Numbered from the stretch's first letter, positions 1 through 9,658 are shown. The stretch is DNA of 26,801 nucleotides from Syncephalis plumigaleata (GCA_025201365.1 JAIXMF010000174.1:1-26801), one strand, 5' to 3'. The notes: a model not told the origin generated them from the sequence alone. Numbers and translations: made by a program.

Positions 1-1191
1 GTCAATCTCTCCCATGGAGCCATCATGTCCTTCAATGTCCAACTCCATACTAGTATCTTCTACACCGGTACTACTGACATCAAGTTTATGCATGGCTGGT
101 GCTATATCCTCTTGTTTAGCATCATCGTCGTCATCGTCACGACCGGCTGTAACCTTGCTACCGATGAAATGGCTATACAATTCCGTTTGCGTAATAAGAA
201 AGTTAAGTTTACGCGCTTGACGTTTCGCTTCCCTTTCTTCCTCTTCTTGGCGTAATTTTTCCAATGCTGCCTTTTCCGCCTTGCGTCGTTGTTCACGCTC
301 TTCCTTTTCGTTTCTCTTCCAAAACAGCAACATCTATCATTATAAATGCATTTCATCATTAGTGACACATGCTTTAATCAACATTAATCATTTGGCTTAC
401 CTCACGCATGGATCGACGAGCACGCACCGGTAGATCGCGCGTCAATCTTGCTCGAGTCACGGAACGACGTGCTTCACGATGACACGCAATGACTAGCTTC
501 TTACAATTACTCTGTCTCATCGCAGTCGATTGTACCATTAATCGATGTGCCTAATCAGAGCATCTGTTAGTATCGAGTCTTAGTCATTTGCTTGACATAT
601 TATTTAGCTGATTAGTTTACCTTAGGAATTTGACTATGACAAATTACGCGCCATATATGCTGACGCTGTAGCTCAAATTCATCTTCAGGCGACTGACATT
701 GTGCCATGCTCAATTGCTCTTCCGTCAACATATGCGTATCAGCGTAGGACGGATGATGAACGTTAAACTGATTCGTCGCTTGACCATTCTGCAGTTGTAT
801 GGCACGTCTTCGCTCTTCCTCGAGTTGTACTCGTTTCTTTAACGCGTGTCGTACAGCAATACGTTTCTCCAGTCTAGCTAGATACTTGGCATGCATAGAC
901 TGTTTCAATGCCTATTCGATAATAAGAGCGATAAAAGCGTGTTAGCTACCTTCAGTCCAATTGAGTGAATCTTATCGCTCCAATAATAAATACCTGATAG
1001 CGCGTTTCCTCTTCCACCTCCACTTCATGATGTCGTTGTTGCAGTCGTTTTGCATAGCGTGCCAGATGATCGCTCTTGTACTCTTTCACTGGTAGATCAT
1101 TGTGAAGTAACGATGAGATACCGTTAGTCAATGATTGCTTACGCTTCTCCGGAGGTAAACCGGACGACGGTATTGAATCTAAAGACGTCAT
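1..1191 (-). CDS. INO80: INO80 chromatin-remodelling ATPase, partial (N-terminal part with DBINO domain)
   Basis: Catalytic subunit of the nuclear INO80 nucleosome-remodelling complex; only the part before the Snf2 ATPase lies here and the gene continues beyond base 1. Exons on the minus strand are 1191-994, 911-624, 550-401 and 333-1, all joined in phase 0 by GT-AG introns, giving 323 residues. The last exon reads [16 protein letters not shown], the hallmark of the DBINO (DNA-binding INO80) domain, preceded by the usual charged helix ([20 protein letters not shown]) and followed by an acidic run of six Asp. Exons 2-3 carry the basic region leading into DBINO. The start is uncertain: ATG at 1191 is the first in-frame Met, but the frame stays open to a good acceptor (pyrimidine tract then CAG) at about 1251, so a further 5' exon may exist. 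Upstream lies a MITE. Identity is firm from DBINO; the N-terminus is weak. Confidence 0.92.
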
Positions 1192-1971
1192 TGACCGGTG
1201 GCTATATGAATACTCGTGAATCTGGTCAGTATCGTGCAATGTCACGATATTAAATCTGAATTTAAAGGGAAAAGAAAGGAAATGATAATAATAATAATAA
1301 TACAGGTTTATTCCAACCGATTAACATTGTTAGCCTTTAACTTTTATTTGTATTAATTACAGTTGTTTTTCCATCCAATTTGCGCATTTATCCTTTAACG
1401 TTTGCAGTTTATTAATAAATAGATTAACACAATTGTTAACACCATTATCACATTGCTATTATTATTGAGTAGTTGTTATGGCACTAGCAGTTGAGGGAGA
1501 TGTTAATGATCGCGATATCATATATTACAACTAGTGTTAGCTATTATTTATTCGTAAAGACAAAAGGCTAACTGCGCAAATTGGATGGAAAAAGCCTGTA
1601 GATTTCATCACATTGCAGTTGGAATGCAGCCATTGTGATATTTGAAGCGTAAAAAATAAACCCCCTTCTAATTAGCATACTATCATTTGTATATCATTAG
1701 ATAGAGAGGAATAGGCTTTACTATAATGAGTAATATGGATAAAACTGGTTGTTTATATGAAGTAATGGACAAAAGCGCAATAGGTTGGATAACATTCCGG
1801 GAGTAGCAGTTGTATGCATAGCTAGATGTCTAAAGGAATGGTCTTCAAGTGTGCTTTTGTCAAATAATTCAGAATACTTGCTTTTGTAAATTCTATGTGT
1901 GCACCATGTGTATTCGTAAACTGCTGAAGCTGTTGTTGCATAAGGCATAGATATGAGCGCAATACGATTTC
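1192..1971. other. Intergenic region between INO80 and the secreted kinase
   Basis: No convincing gene. It contains a pyrimidine-tract splice acceptor on the minus strand at about 1251, an (ATA)n run at about 1285-1303, the MITE described separately, and 373 bp between the MITE and the kinase stop codon. An open frame on the minus strand at 1721-1948 (75 codons) resembles nothing I recognise and probably lies in the kinase 3' region. Confidence 0.6.
1360..1598. mobile_element. Tc1/mariner-type MITE with TA target-site duplication
   Basis: A 239-bp non-coding element begins CAG and ends CTG and is flanked by TA on both sides (1358-1359 and 1599-1600). Its termini are inverted copies: 1366-1386 is the exact reverse complement of 1573-1593 (21 bp, core CCATCCAATTTGCGCA), preceded by CAGTTG on one side and CAGGC on the other. 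The similarity weakens inward for about another 10 bp (TTTATCCTTT versus GTTAGCCTTT). CAG...CTG ends plus a TA duplication are the pattern of Tc1/mariner/pogo elements. There is no transposase frame inside, so it would be non-autonomous. It sits just upstream of the INO80 5' end. A fragment resembling the inner terminus (GTTAGCCTTT) also occurs just outside at about 1329. Confidence 0.85.
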
Positions 1972-3310
1972 TTATTGGGATCCCAATGTGCCACTAGATG
2001 CAATGGGTACATTCCGTTGATTGTTGTTCCGCGATCCAGATCCTAATCTAATAGATCTTATACCTTCAGTAATTGTTTCTAATTGGGTGGATGTTCCCGA
2101 TGACATGGTTGGTTGCATTCTAGGTGATGAATTAGCTCCATTGATGATAGCTAAGCACTCGCTGGCGGATGGTCGTTTTGCAGGATCTGGCGTTAGCATA
2201 GCTTTGAGAGCTTTGACCAACGAACTCATTCCCGCTTGTTGATTTTGTGCTTTAGTAAAAACGAAATTTGTATCTGGAATTCCATAATCAAGTGTGTTAT
2301 AAATGTTAAGAGCAAGTTGAGTTTCACTCCTAGCATTAAATAGGAACGATTTCTTTAACAAGTGATAAAGTGTAATACCAGCTGCCCAGACGTCTTTCTT
2401 AGTAGGGTTTGCTTCCTGTTCGGCATAAACTTCTGGTGCTACATAATACGGGCTTCCTACAGGTCTGTTGGTCGGGACAATATTTTTGCCATTATAACGT
2501 ATTCTTTCTGAAATATCAAAGTCAATGATTGTGGCTCTTGGCTTGCTTTTGTCATTGGTATATGGGAATGAAATAACAACGTTCTGCAGCTTGATATCGT
2601 GGTGGACCAGTTGAGCATTATGCAAGTAAATAATTCCACTCAAGATATCAGTAATGAGCAGGCGTATCAGTGGGATGTTGTCCGACGATATACTGCGAAG
2701 GTAGGCATCTAGATCAATATCGCCATCGTATGAGTATACGAAACAATAATTATTCCCATATTCAAAATGCGTATAAGCACGGGAAACATTGGTATAGCCA
2801 ACTTGATTGTTGCTTCCCGGTCGAGCATCGGCCTTTTGAAGGATCTAGATAGAAAAGCAAAAAAGAAACATGATTAGTATGTGCATACAATAAATGTCAA
2901 GTATCTTACCGAGAATGCTTCCCTTTCCTTGGCTATTTCTGCCTCTCGATCAGATGCTGTTCCCCCGAATGGTTGCTGAGTTAAACATTTTATAAATGCT
3001 GCTGATTCTCCATATTTTCCATATGCAAGCGCAATATCTTTAGCATCATTGCCTCCAATTGTTTTGATAAGTGCAACTCCGTGTTGAGTAAAGTGGCGTT
3101 GTATACTTGTAATCTGTGCTCCCAGGAAGATATTGGATCGGATGTTACCTAATCAACTGCTACGTTAATATACGCACATCACAACATAATGACTGAATAC
3201 ATACCTCGCTTGATTTCAGACGCTATCGGACTTGCTAGTATAGTGGGCACGCTTAGGATAAGAGTAATTGCCTTCAAGGCAACAAGAAACGTAGCTGCCG
3301 ACTTGAGCAT
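1972..3310 (-). CDS. Secreted/secretory-pathway protein kinase with DFD in place of DFG
   Basis: Three exons (3310-3205, 3148-2910, 2844-1972; phases 1 and 0; GT-AG introns of 56 and 65 nt) encode 405 residues. Residues 1-27 form a clear signal peptide (short basic start, hydrophobic core, cleavage likely near LAS-PI). The kinase fold follows: Gly-rich segment YGKYGESAAF with Lys at about 89 (AFIKC), Glu-rich helix C (EIAKEREAF), catalytic loop HHDIKLQN at about 196-203 with Asp and Lys present, DFD at 223-225 where DFG is usual, and VAPE at about 250-253, then DVWAAG. The C-terminus from about residue 350 is Ser/Gly/Asn-rich. All residues needed for catalysis look present, so activity is plausible. 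A second, more degenerate relative with the same layout lies at 6776-8073 on the other strand. Substrate is unknown. An extracellular role is inferred only from the signal peptide; retention in the ER or Golgi is possible. Confidence 0.85.
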
Positions 3311-3819
3311 GATTTAATCGATCGTAAAAATGCAGATGAAGTGTAAGATGTCGAAAATTATACCGACTCGCAGCAATGCATCTAACAGCGCATGCTTAAA
3401 TAGCTTGCAGCAATGGCAAATGCTCCATCTTTTCTGTTCATTCGTCTTCCATATGCCACCGCAAGTTTACTTACCACGACGGTCCTCATGTAAGTGGTGT
3501 GTCTAATTTATTGAGCTTTCCAATTTAGTAATCACCATGATGTTATTTACTTGATTAAGGGAGAAGGTGGTGTGGCTTTAAAAACCTATTTTGTTTCTTC
3601 TTGAGTTCCCTAAGAAATTCCTGTATTGAATGAGAACTACCTCGGTACTGGTGTTATCATTCCAACAAACAGATCATCGAATGCTAACCAGCCATCATGC
3701 GCTGCCATGTTAAATAAACCCAGATGATGGCATTTACTTTTGTATATTGACACAACAACAGCTGTATTATTATTATAAATATACGAATGAAATAATGCTC
3801 GAATACATTGCTTTGCTTA
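3311..3819. other. Intergenic, no gene seen
   Basis: 509 bp between the start of the secreted kinase and the stop of the acyltransferase remnant, so it holds the kinase promoter and 5' UTR. Small open frames at 3684-3884 and 3747-3947 overlap the remnant's 3' end on alternative frames and lack family resemblance. No repeats or RNA gene recognised. Confidence 0.5.
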
Positions 3820-4223
3820 TTACAACGACTCAGGCCCATCACAAGCATCCAGTAGCATCTTTTGGAATGCTGTATAAATGCCATCTGCCATTACACGTGC
3901 TTGGTCCGGATACACGGGCAAGTCATCCGCGATGGTTCCTATTCTAACATCGCCATTATACGAGGCGATAGCAATACCGGTTGATCCTTCAAACAGTGCG
4001 GGCGGGTATAGGATACACAAGATGATACAATGCTTTTCAGCACCATTAGCAAAATAGAGCTCTCTCGGTGAACCAGGTACATTTGTGAGAATACCATGAG
4101 AGTTGTCCATGTAATGGTTTAAGCTATAATAAAGTAGATCAATTAGTATTGTATTATTATCATAATTTATCACGTATATCACTTACAATTTGTCTAAGAA
4201 GACTTGTGGCGCTTTGTTTGCAC
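3820..4223 (-). pseudogene. WS/DGAT-type acyltransferase, C-terminal remnant
   Basis: The minus-strand frame 4123-3820 reads HGILTNVPGSPRELYFANG, then GIAIASYNGDVRIGTIADD, matching the C-terminal domain (WS_DGAT_C, DUF1298) of wax ester synthase/diacylglycerol acyltransferases, which make neutral lipids. A preceding exon at 4223-4187 joins in frame through a GT-AG intron (4186-4124). Upstream, one frame meets a TGA within about 35 nt and another can be carried only about 40 nt further through a weak splice (donor near 4299) before a stop. No HHxxxDG catalytic motif or condensation-like N-terminal domain is found in the 2.5 kb upstream. About 115 residues remain of a protein normally over 400, so I call it a relic, or a fragment captured next to the kinase genes. 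The domain assignment is good; pseudogene status is inferred. Confidence 0.7.
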
Positions 4224-4991
4224 CTATTGATTCTGTTGTTGTAAGCGTGGTTCATAGGCTAGTCTGTGAATCGGTTTCAAGTTCTACCAGACGAGACACC
4301 TCCCACAAACAAATAGGCCTTATCCTTTCTTCGCGGTCTTTTATCGATAAGTTATGAACACACATATATACTTATGTATAATCGTCGTTATTGTGCCACC
4401 TCTTGTTGATAAGGGCAGCTCGTTCGTGAATGTGGACATGACAATCTATTTTCTTTTTTTTGCGGCTTGTCATCCCCATACTTTTCCGTACGATGTCTTA
4501 AACCCTTAATGTCATCACATGCATTATTGCTCTATTGTTTTCCATTATTAAACCCTTGCTCGTCTTGCGTGACGTTATAGTGTCTTGCTAAATCAAACGA
4601 ACAAGTACTCCATGTCATAATTGATGTTATGTTTATATGATTCGGTCAAGTTATAATATATTAAATACCCAGCATGTCTTTGTTCCAGATATCACTAGAT
4701 CATTAAATGTATATTTATTTATAAACTCATGCTTGCATGTAAGGAGAGTAAACCAGATATTAGATGTAAGTAAAGATTAATAAGGCTAAATCATTAATAA
4801 TAATTAAATAGATTGTTTATTAATAAACGTGTAGAATTTTGTAATTGAATGTTAACAAATCTATTGCCTTTTATTAATGCCATTCTTTATGATTTCACCT
4901 TACCCTTACCCTTCCCTTATTTTTTATTAACAAATAATGGCAATGCATAACACCAAGGACAATAAGACAATTTGAATGAAATTATTAATAC

Positions 4992-5374
4992 ATCTTTATT
5001 CACTAATTCTACTGCCCATTCCTCTACTATTCTACGCATTCCTACTGGAAAGCTGTCGTCACTCTACGGTATAATCCACAGCCCCTTAAAGCAAGTATCA
5101 CTAACCACATTGCAGTCGTTAGCGCACTCTGGGCAATCCACCGTACACGAATGGCGAGTATATATGGCGACAAGCCAACTGATCATACAACATCTTTCAT
5201 ACATGGCAATCCATACTTAAAGATATTATATACGCTAAACGCCGTACGGCAATTGTGCAATCCTCTCTTCAATCCTTCCATCAAAACTGGCAATGGCTAT
5301 TATTAACATTAAATTTTGTTATCTTTATTCACAATAATCAATAAACACTTTTCGCACACTATTCTACGCATTCC
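4992..5374. repeat. Duplicated two-word module (copies at 4992-5042 and 5321-5374)
   Basis: ATCTTTATTCAC followed about 22-25 nt later by ACTATTCTACGCATTCC occurs twice, at 4992-5042 and at 5321-5374, about 330 bp apart in direct orientation. The words are exact; the spacers differ. It looks like an old local duplication or two copies of a dispersed repeat. Confidence 0.6.
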
Positions 5375-5850
5375 ACTATACTCTTCTTGCTCTGCTCTAC
5401 CTGTCTGTACTATTCGATGTAATTGCTTGTTTACCATCACCATACTCATACCACTCCATTCCTACTATCTCTTCTTTTCTCAGTTGGTCTACTCGTCCAC
5501 TACTCTATTCATACACTCGTATCTTTATTGTTTATTTGTAATCTACACGGTAAGTGGTGTATACACGGTATTCACTCTATTCACTAGTTGCTGCTGCTGC
5601 TCTTTCTTGTCGTGTCAACTCTGTTTATTTGTTTATTTGTTTGTATTCTATAAGCATATGTGCTCATTCACTCTATTCACTCTTACTACTATCTATACTA
5701 CTTGTCCTTCTGCTTCTATTCTCATTCAGCCAATAAACACCATATCAACTTCATACATATCGCTGTATTCTCTACACTCTATTGAACATACTCTGCTTTC
5801 AACCAATACAACTAGCTAGCTACTACTACTACTGCTATTCCTATCATTCT
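5316..5850. repeat. Pyrimidine-rich, strand-asymmetric low-complexity tract
   Basis: The plus strand is dominated by C and T with irregular recurrences of CTCTATTCACT, CTACTACT and TTTGTTTATTTG. One frame stays open for 167 codons but encodes only Ser/Thr/Leu/Phe/Tyr/Cys-rich low-complexity sequence, as expected from composition. I regard it as a simple repeat expansion, not a gene. Confidence 0.6.
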
Positions 5851-6283
5851 TATTCAGTTATCAGCAGTATGCAATCAACTAGAATATATCACTCATCCAC
5901 TCACTGATTATGCATTAATATCAATGGATGGATATTTGCCTGTAGTCATTGTAATGAATTGTATACCAAATCATCGAACAACACAATAGATACCGATCAT
6001 CTGACGTGATCGTGCATGCATTGACATGGATACACTATTACTACCTAATACTTGAATCACGAACTATAACTGAATGACAGCATGGCTTACAAGTAGAAAC
6101 AATGGTTTAATGGTCATTGCCGTCATAGTTGGAGTGTATTCAATGACTTGTCTATTATCTCGTATGCTCTAATGTTAGCTAGTTGCATACCAATGCATCA
6201 TGTAGATTGAGCTATTGTTGGAACTAAATCGAATTCCATTCCATTTCAATATCAAGCATACACGTTTCAATTGCAGCTGAATT

Positions 6284-6640
6284 CAATACACTATTCCGGA
6301 TTTCGTTCACGTTAGCCGCAATATAATCAGGACCCTAATAGTATTCAATATCTATTATGGCCTTTATCCATGCTGGTTTGCAATAAAGTCAGTACCCTAA
6401 TGTCGTTCAATGTCTATAATTAGCGGCTACACATGGCGAACGATTCCATGGCTCGTTTATTTGATACTTCGTTTGAAAGACATTCCAATACACTATTCTG
6501 TATTCATTCATGTTAGTTGTAACAGAATCACAGCTGTAAATGAGTACCCTAATGCCATTCGATATCTATCATTCGAAATTACACATGGCGAACGGTTTCA
6601 TGGTTCGTTTATTTGCTATAACGTTTGAAACACTTCAATA
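6284..6640. repeat. Diverged tandem repeats upstream of the kinase-like gene
   Basis: CAATACACTATTC recurs at 6284 and 6485 (with a looser match near 6628), ACCCTAAT at about 6332, 6394 and 6546, and a 15-nt word ACACATGGCGAACG followed by CATGG(C/T)TCGTTTATTTG occurs at about 6430 and 6582. Together these suggest two to three diverged copies of a unit of roughly 150-200 bp, ending about 140 bp before the kinase-like start codon. Confidence 0.65.
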
Positions 6641-6775
6641 CCGCAAACATTGACTACTCACCTATAAATGAGCAGCCATTTGCCGTGAACAAGTCAATAG
6701 CTCACTATCATCTTCTCATTTACACGCACAATACAAGCGCCTTCACTTCTTTACTCTTAGACTATAGCGAACAAT

Positions 6776-8073
6776 ATGCGGATAACTCTACATTCTGCAT
6801 TGACTATTAGCACTTGTGCTTTAGCACTGTTATCCCAGCTACAGAGTGCTCACTCATATTTTGGTGGTGTTTTCAAAGAAGGCAAGCTATGCATATGTGA
6901 TCTATCCGATGTCTACTAACTTGTTTATAGGGAACTTTCCTATAACCACTTTTGCCCAGAAATATGTCGAAGCAAACAAGGATACGCTTGAACTATCGAA
7001 TATACGCTGGGGCGGAGGTCGTGGAGAGCTTAGGCTAGCTCGTGTAATTTGGAAACAGAAAGATGCCTTTATGAAATGTGATAAAGTACCTGACAATCCA
7101 CATCAATCCCATATAATCAATGAAGTAAAAGCATTCAACGTAAGTGTATCGATCTATTACTCAAATAGCCTACTTATCATACAACATAAAAACAGGCATT
7201 GATGACTGCAAAGAATAGTTTGACAAACGACTACGCAATAGGTCGAGAAAATGTCATGGATCCCTTGCATCGATTTGCCTTTACTGAGAACGGTCCGGCG
7301 GATATTAACTTGGCCGATCCCAAGCAGATGTACGTATGTCATCTTTACAGCTTCATTGGGGGAGTGATCCTAGAAGATTACATCAAAGCAAGCACCAATG
7401 CCCAGGCATATATTGCTGCTGCCAAAATACTACCTGATATTATAAAAGGTAAGCATCATGATAATTATTTGTATAACATATTTATTAAATGCTTTGTAGG
7501 TTTGATGTATCTTTACAATGCCGGTATTCTCTATAAAGATAAACTTATACATAGTAAGTAAAAATTTATTGTCATGAGACATGCTAACAATGGAATATAG
7601 ATGTTATGCTACAGCTAGATTCAGGTCGCAATGTAGTTGGTGCAAAGATCATTGATCTGGATGTAACAGAAGTATTTAAAAAGGAAGATGGTTGGCAACC
7701 TATAAACCTGAATGATCAAGAGCATTTATCGCTAAATCCACGCCAAAGATACAACAGCTGTGAGAAGTCTACGTTTGTGATGATAAGGTGCTTGAATATG
7801 GTTGTTGACTTCAGTAGTTGGAGTCCTTTTGGGAATGGCAATGTACTTTACGATTCAGCCGCTGTAAGCCATTTAAACCAATTTATCAAAATACTAGATT
7901 ATTATGATATAAGAAAGAAACCAGCAGGTGATTTAATGTCACTACCATCTGATGTAAGGCCAGCCCTTCCTGAAATGCTTCGCCTTGTACGAATGTTGTA
8001 CACATTAGACAAGGATCCATTCGCTTGCACATCTCCTATACGCGCATTAAGAGGACTACCACCACGCACTTAA
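6776..8073 (+). CDS. Secreted kinase-like protein, partly degenerate (probable pseudokinase)
   Basis: Five exons: 6776-6863 (or donor 3 nt later), 6931-7139, 7196-7448, 7500-7553, 7601-8073; about 358 residues. The first exon encodes a signal peptide (MRITLHSALTISTCALALL, cleavage near QSA-HS). A perfect TACTAAC branch site and TTTATAG acceptor at 6930 support the first intron. The protein aligns with the kinase at 1972-3310: AFMKC (Lys about 78) against AFIKC, DIIKGLMYLYNAG against DILSGIIYLHNAQ, catalytic loop YKDKLIHN against HHDIKLQN, and IIDLD against IIDFD. The catalytic Asp (about 197), Asn (202) and metal-binding Asp (220) survive, but the HRD His and the catalytic-loop Lys are changed and no APE or activation-segment motif is recognisable, so catalysis is doubtful. 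No frame break is seen, so it looks like a maintained gene rather than a dead one. Function unknown. Confidence 0.8.
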
Positions 8074-8513
8074 TAGTTATAATCGATACACTATTAGTGT
8101 ACGGTAAGTACCGAGCAATAACTGATTCATTCTACTAAAATGCTAATCTGTCATTGAATCAATTAGCAATCATATAGACAATGAGAATGTGATGACGCTC
8201 ACACAGCATGACCATACAACTACTGCTATCGCTGTATGATCTAATGATTTTATCATCAATAAAGCGTATTCACTATTTCATTATGGGTGCTATCAACATC
8301 AATACAGTGAAGCATTTTGTAGACGGTATGAGGACACTATCAGATCTAAAAATATATTCAAAACAGCCTTTACCTTCTTCTCTTCCAAGCCACTTCTCCT
8401 CGTTGGTTTTTCTTTTGCCATTTAAGAACTTTTTTCTACACTTTGACACTTTCTTGTACCAGAAATTACTACTTATGTAAGCTTCCTCCAACTGAGATCT
8501 CTCCTCAGACACA
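8074..8513. other. Intergenic / possible 5' flank of the LINE-type element
   Basis: 440 bp. No gene. From about 8340 the plus strand becomes pyrimidine-rich (TTCTTCTCTTCC) up to the ORF1 start and may be the element's own 5' UTR. I could not find a matching target duplication at the far end of the element. Confidence 0.4.
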
Positions 8514-9588
8514 ATGTACGCCGAGCGGACAAGAAGAGGCACGAACGTGGCGACCGCGACCTCTTCGCCCCAGTCTACTCGTCCTAGACGGCCTTCCCTA
8601 CGGTTACATTCTAAGAGTGTTTTATCATCCCGGATAGCAGATTCTTCAGCCAACCGCCCAGTCTCTCGTAACCCAAACGTACTTTACTTTAACTTCAGTG
8701 GAATTGATATTGAGGAATATGAAATTGTTGAACTCCTATATAAGCAATACCCAGAAGCCTGTAAGCTTTTTCCAACTCACCGTAAAGGGTTCTATGAACT
8801 CACTTTCGAACCGGGCATAGATGTGGAACAAGTCGCTAAACGAGACCTCACCTACAAAAATCATTCAATACCAGTATCAACCACCTTCAAACCACTGGAA
8901 AACTCTTTATTAGTAACTTTGATAAACATTCCAGTTTTAAGCGAGGAACCCTTAGCAAACCTGCTGGAAACAGAACTACTCAAATATGGTGAACTTCTAG
9001 ACTTACGCCTTACGTATTACCCCAATACTACCTTTCTCTCTCCAAAAGCATTGGCTTTCTACGACCTATCCGAGTCTCCGGAAGTAGCTAATAAGCTCCC
9101 AAAATCCATCATATTCGATACGATATCCAGCTCACCAATGTACCTCAGCTGGAAAGGTGCCCCACCACAATGTTCGAACTGCAAGGCAATGGACCACATT
9201 CGAGCCAAATGCCCAAAACTACATCCACACTCAACGTAACAGTTACGAAGGCAGCTATGCTCCCGACAGAATTACAACCACAAGAACTTTGTCATCCTCC
9301 TCCAAGCCAAACATCTCCGAGGATTCCAGTTCCTCAAAGACCACATCTAAAGTACCCACCACCTCTACCCTTAAATCGCAAGCTTCCCAGACGCCAAATT
9401 CTCAAGCAACGACTTCTACCGCTCCTGAACAAGCCACCTCCCAATCTCAGCCCCAGAGACGGCGCAGAAATAGGATGAGAAGGAGAAGAAAATCATCACA
9501 AACAACAAATCCACCGAGCGATCCATGGTGGCAACGCCAGCTAGAAGATCAATACGAATACAGGTTAAGTCTATTGCTAAATAACTGA
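8514..9588 (+). mobile_element. LINE-type retrotransposon ORF1 (CCHC zinc-knuckle protein), solitary and frameshifted
   Basis: 8514-9239 encodes 241 residues: a basic Arg/Ser/Thr-rich start, a central domain like the RNA-binding part of non-LTR ORF1 proteins of early-diverging fungi (LLVTLINIPV, LLKYGELLDLRL, YLSWKGAPP), then one zinc knuckle C-x2-C-x4-H-x4-C at residues 220-233 and CPKL. It stops at TAA 9237-9239. The next frame (+1) is open from 9157 to 9588 and encodes a Ser/Thr-rich linker and a strongly basic Arg tail, which looks like the proper C-terminus, so the copy has a frameshift between about 9216 and 9237. No ORF2 (endonuclease/reverse transcriptase) follows; 130 bp later the next gene ends. 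GC content by eye is higher than its surroundings, especially at 8510-8600. It is a truncated LINE or a stranded ORF1. No long poly(A) tail is visible. Confidence 0.75.
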
Positions 9589-9642
9589 AATCTTCTCCTC
9601 TTTACTATGACTGGCTGCATGTAAGTTTTAATATCCACTTGT

Positions 9643-9658
9643 AATAAATCCATTTATT
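9643..9658. promoter_or_regulatory. Back-to-back poly(A) signals for convergent genes
   Basis: AATAAA at 9643-9648 on the plus strand (after ORF1) and its reverse complement TTTATT at 9653-9658 (AATAAA on the minus strand, about 63 bp past the stop of the secreted gene at 9721) sit 4 bp apart. This is the usual fungal poly(A) element, though AT-rich DNA makes chance matches common. Confidence 0.4.

Larger units (their letters stand above)
4224..6775. other. Long non-coding stretch with diverged repeats
   Basis: About 2.55 kb without a credible gene. 4350-4970 is AT-rich and featureless to me. 4990-5850 is pyrimidine-rich on the plus strand with recurring CTATTCACT/ATTCTAC words. 6284-6640 has diverged tandem repeats. 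Open frames here (for example 4972-5220, 5316-5819, 6410-6628) are short, of low complexity, and their internal similarity simply follows the DNA repeats. The right end must hold the promoter of the kinase-like gene at 6776. Confidence 0.6.

Noticed and set aside
1721-1948. Minus-strand 75-codon frame downstream of the secreted kinase
   Set aside because: Starts 24 nt after the kinase stop and has no recognisable domain or intron; likely 3' UTR. Kept as unresolved, not annotated.
2021-2242. Plus-strand frame across the kinase gene
   Set aside because: Antisense shadow of the kinase coding exon.
4972-5220. 82-codon frame sharing TILRIP with the 5316 frame
   Set aside because: The shared peptide is just the duplicated 17-bp DNA word at 5026 and 5358.
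5316-5819. 167-codon open frame, Ser/Leu/Tyr/Cys-rich, membrane-like
   Set aside because: It lies in a pyrimidine-rich simple-sequence tract; composition alone produces hydrophobic residues and few stops. No splice signals or family features.
6410-6628. 72-codon frame with internal repeat (TWRTIPW / THGERFHG)
   Set aside because: Follows the diverged DNA repeats; the two halves are in different phases of the repeat and nothing supports translation.
9170-9478. Third open frame (Pro/Leu-rich) overlapping the ORF1 tail
   Set aside because: The competing frame gives a Ser/Thr linker plus Arg-rich tail, usual for ORF1 proteins; this one has no such character.
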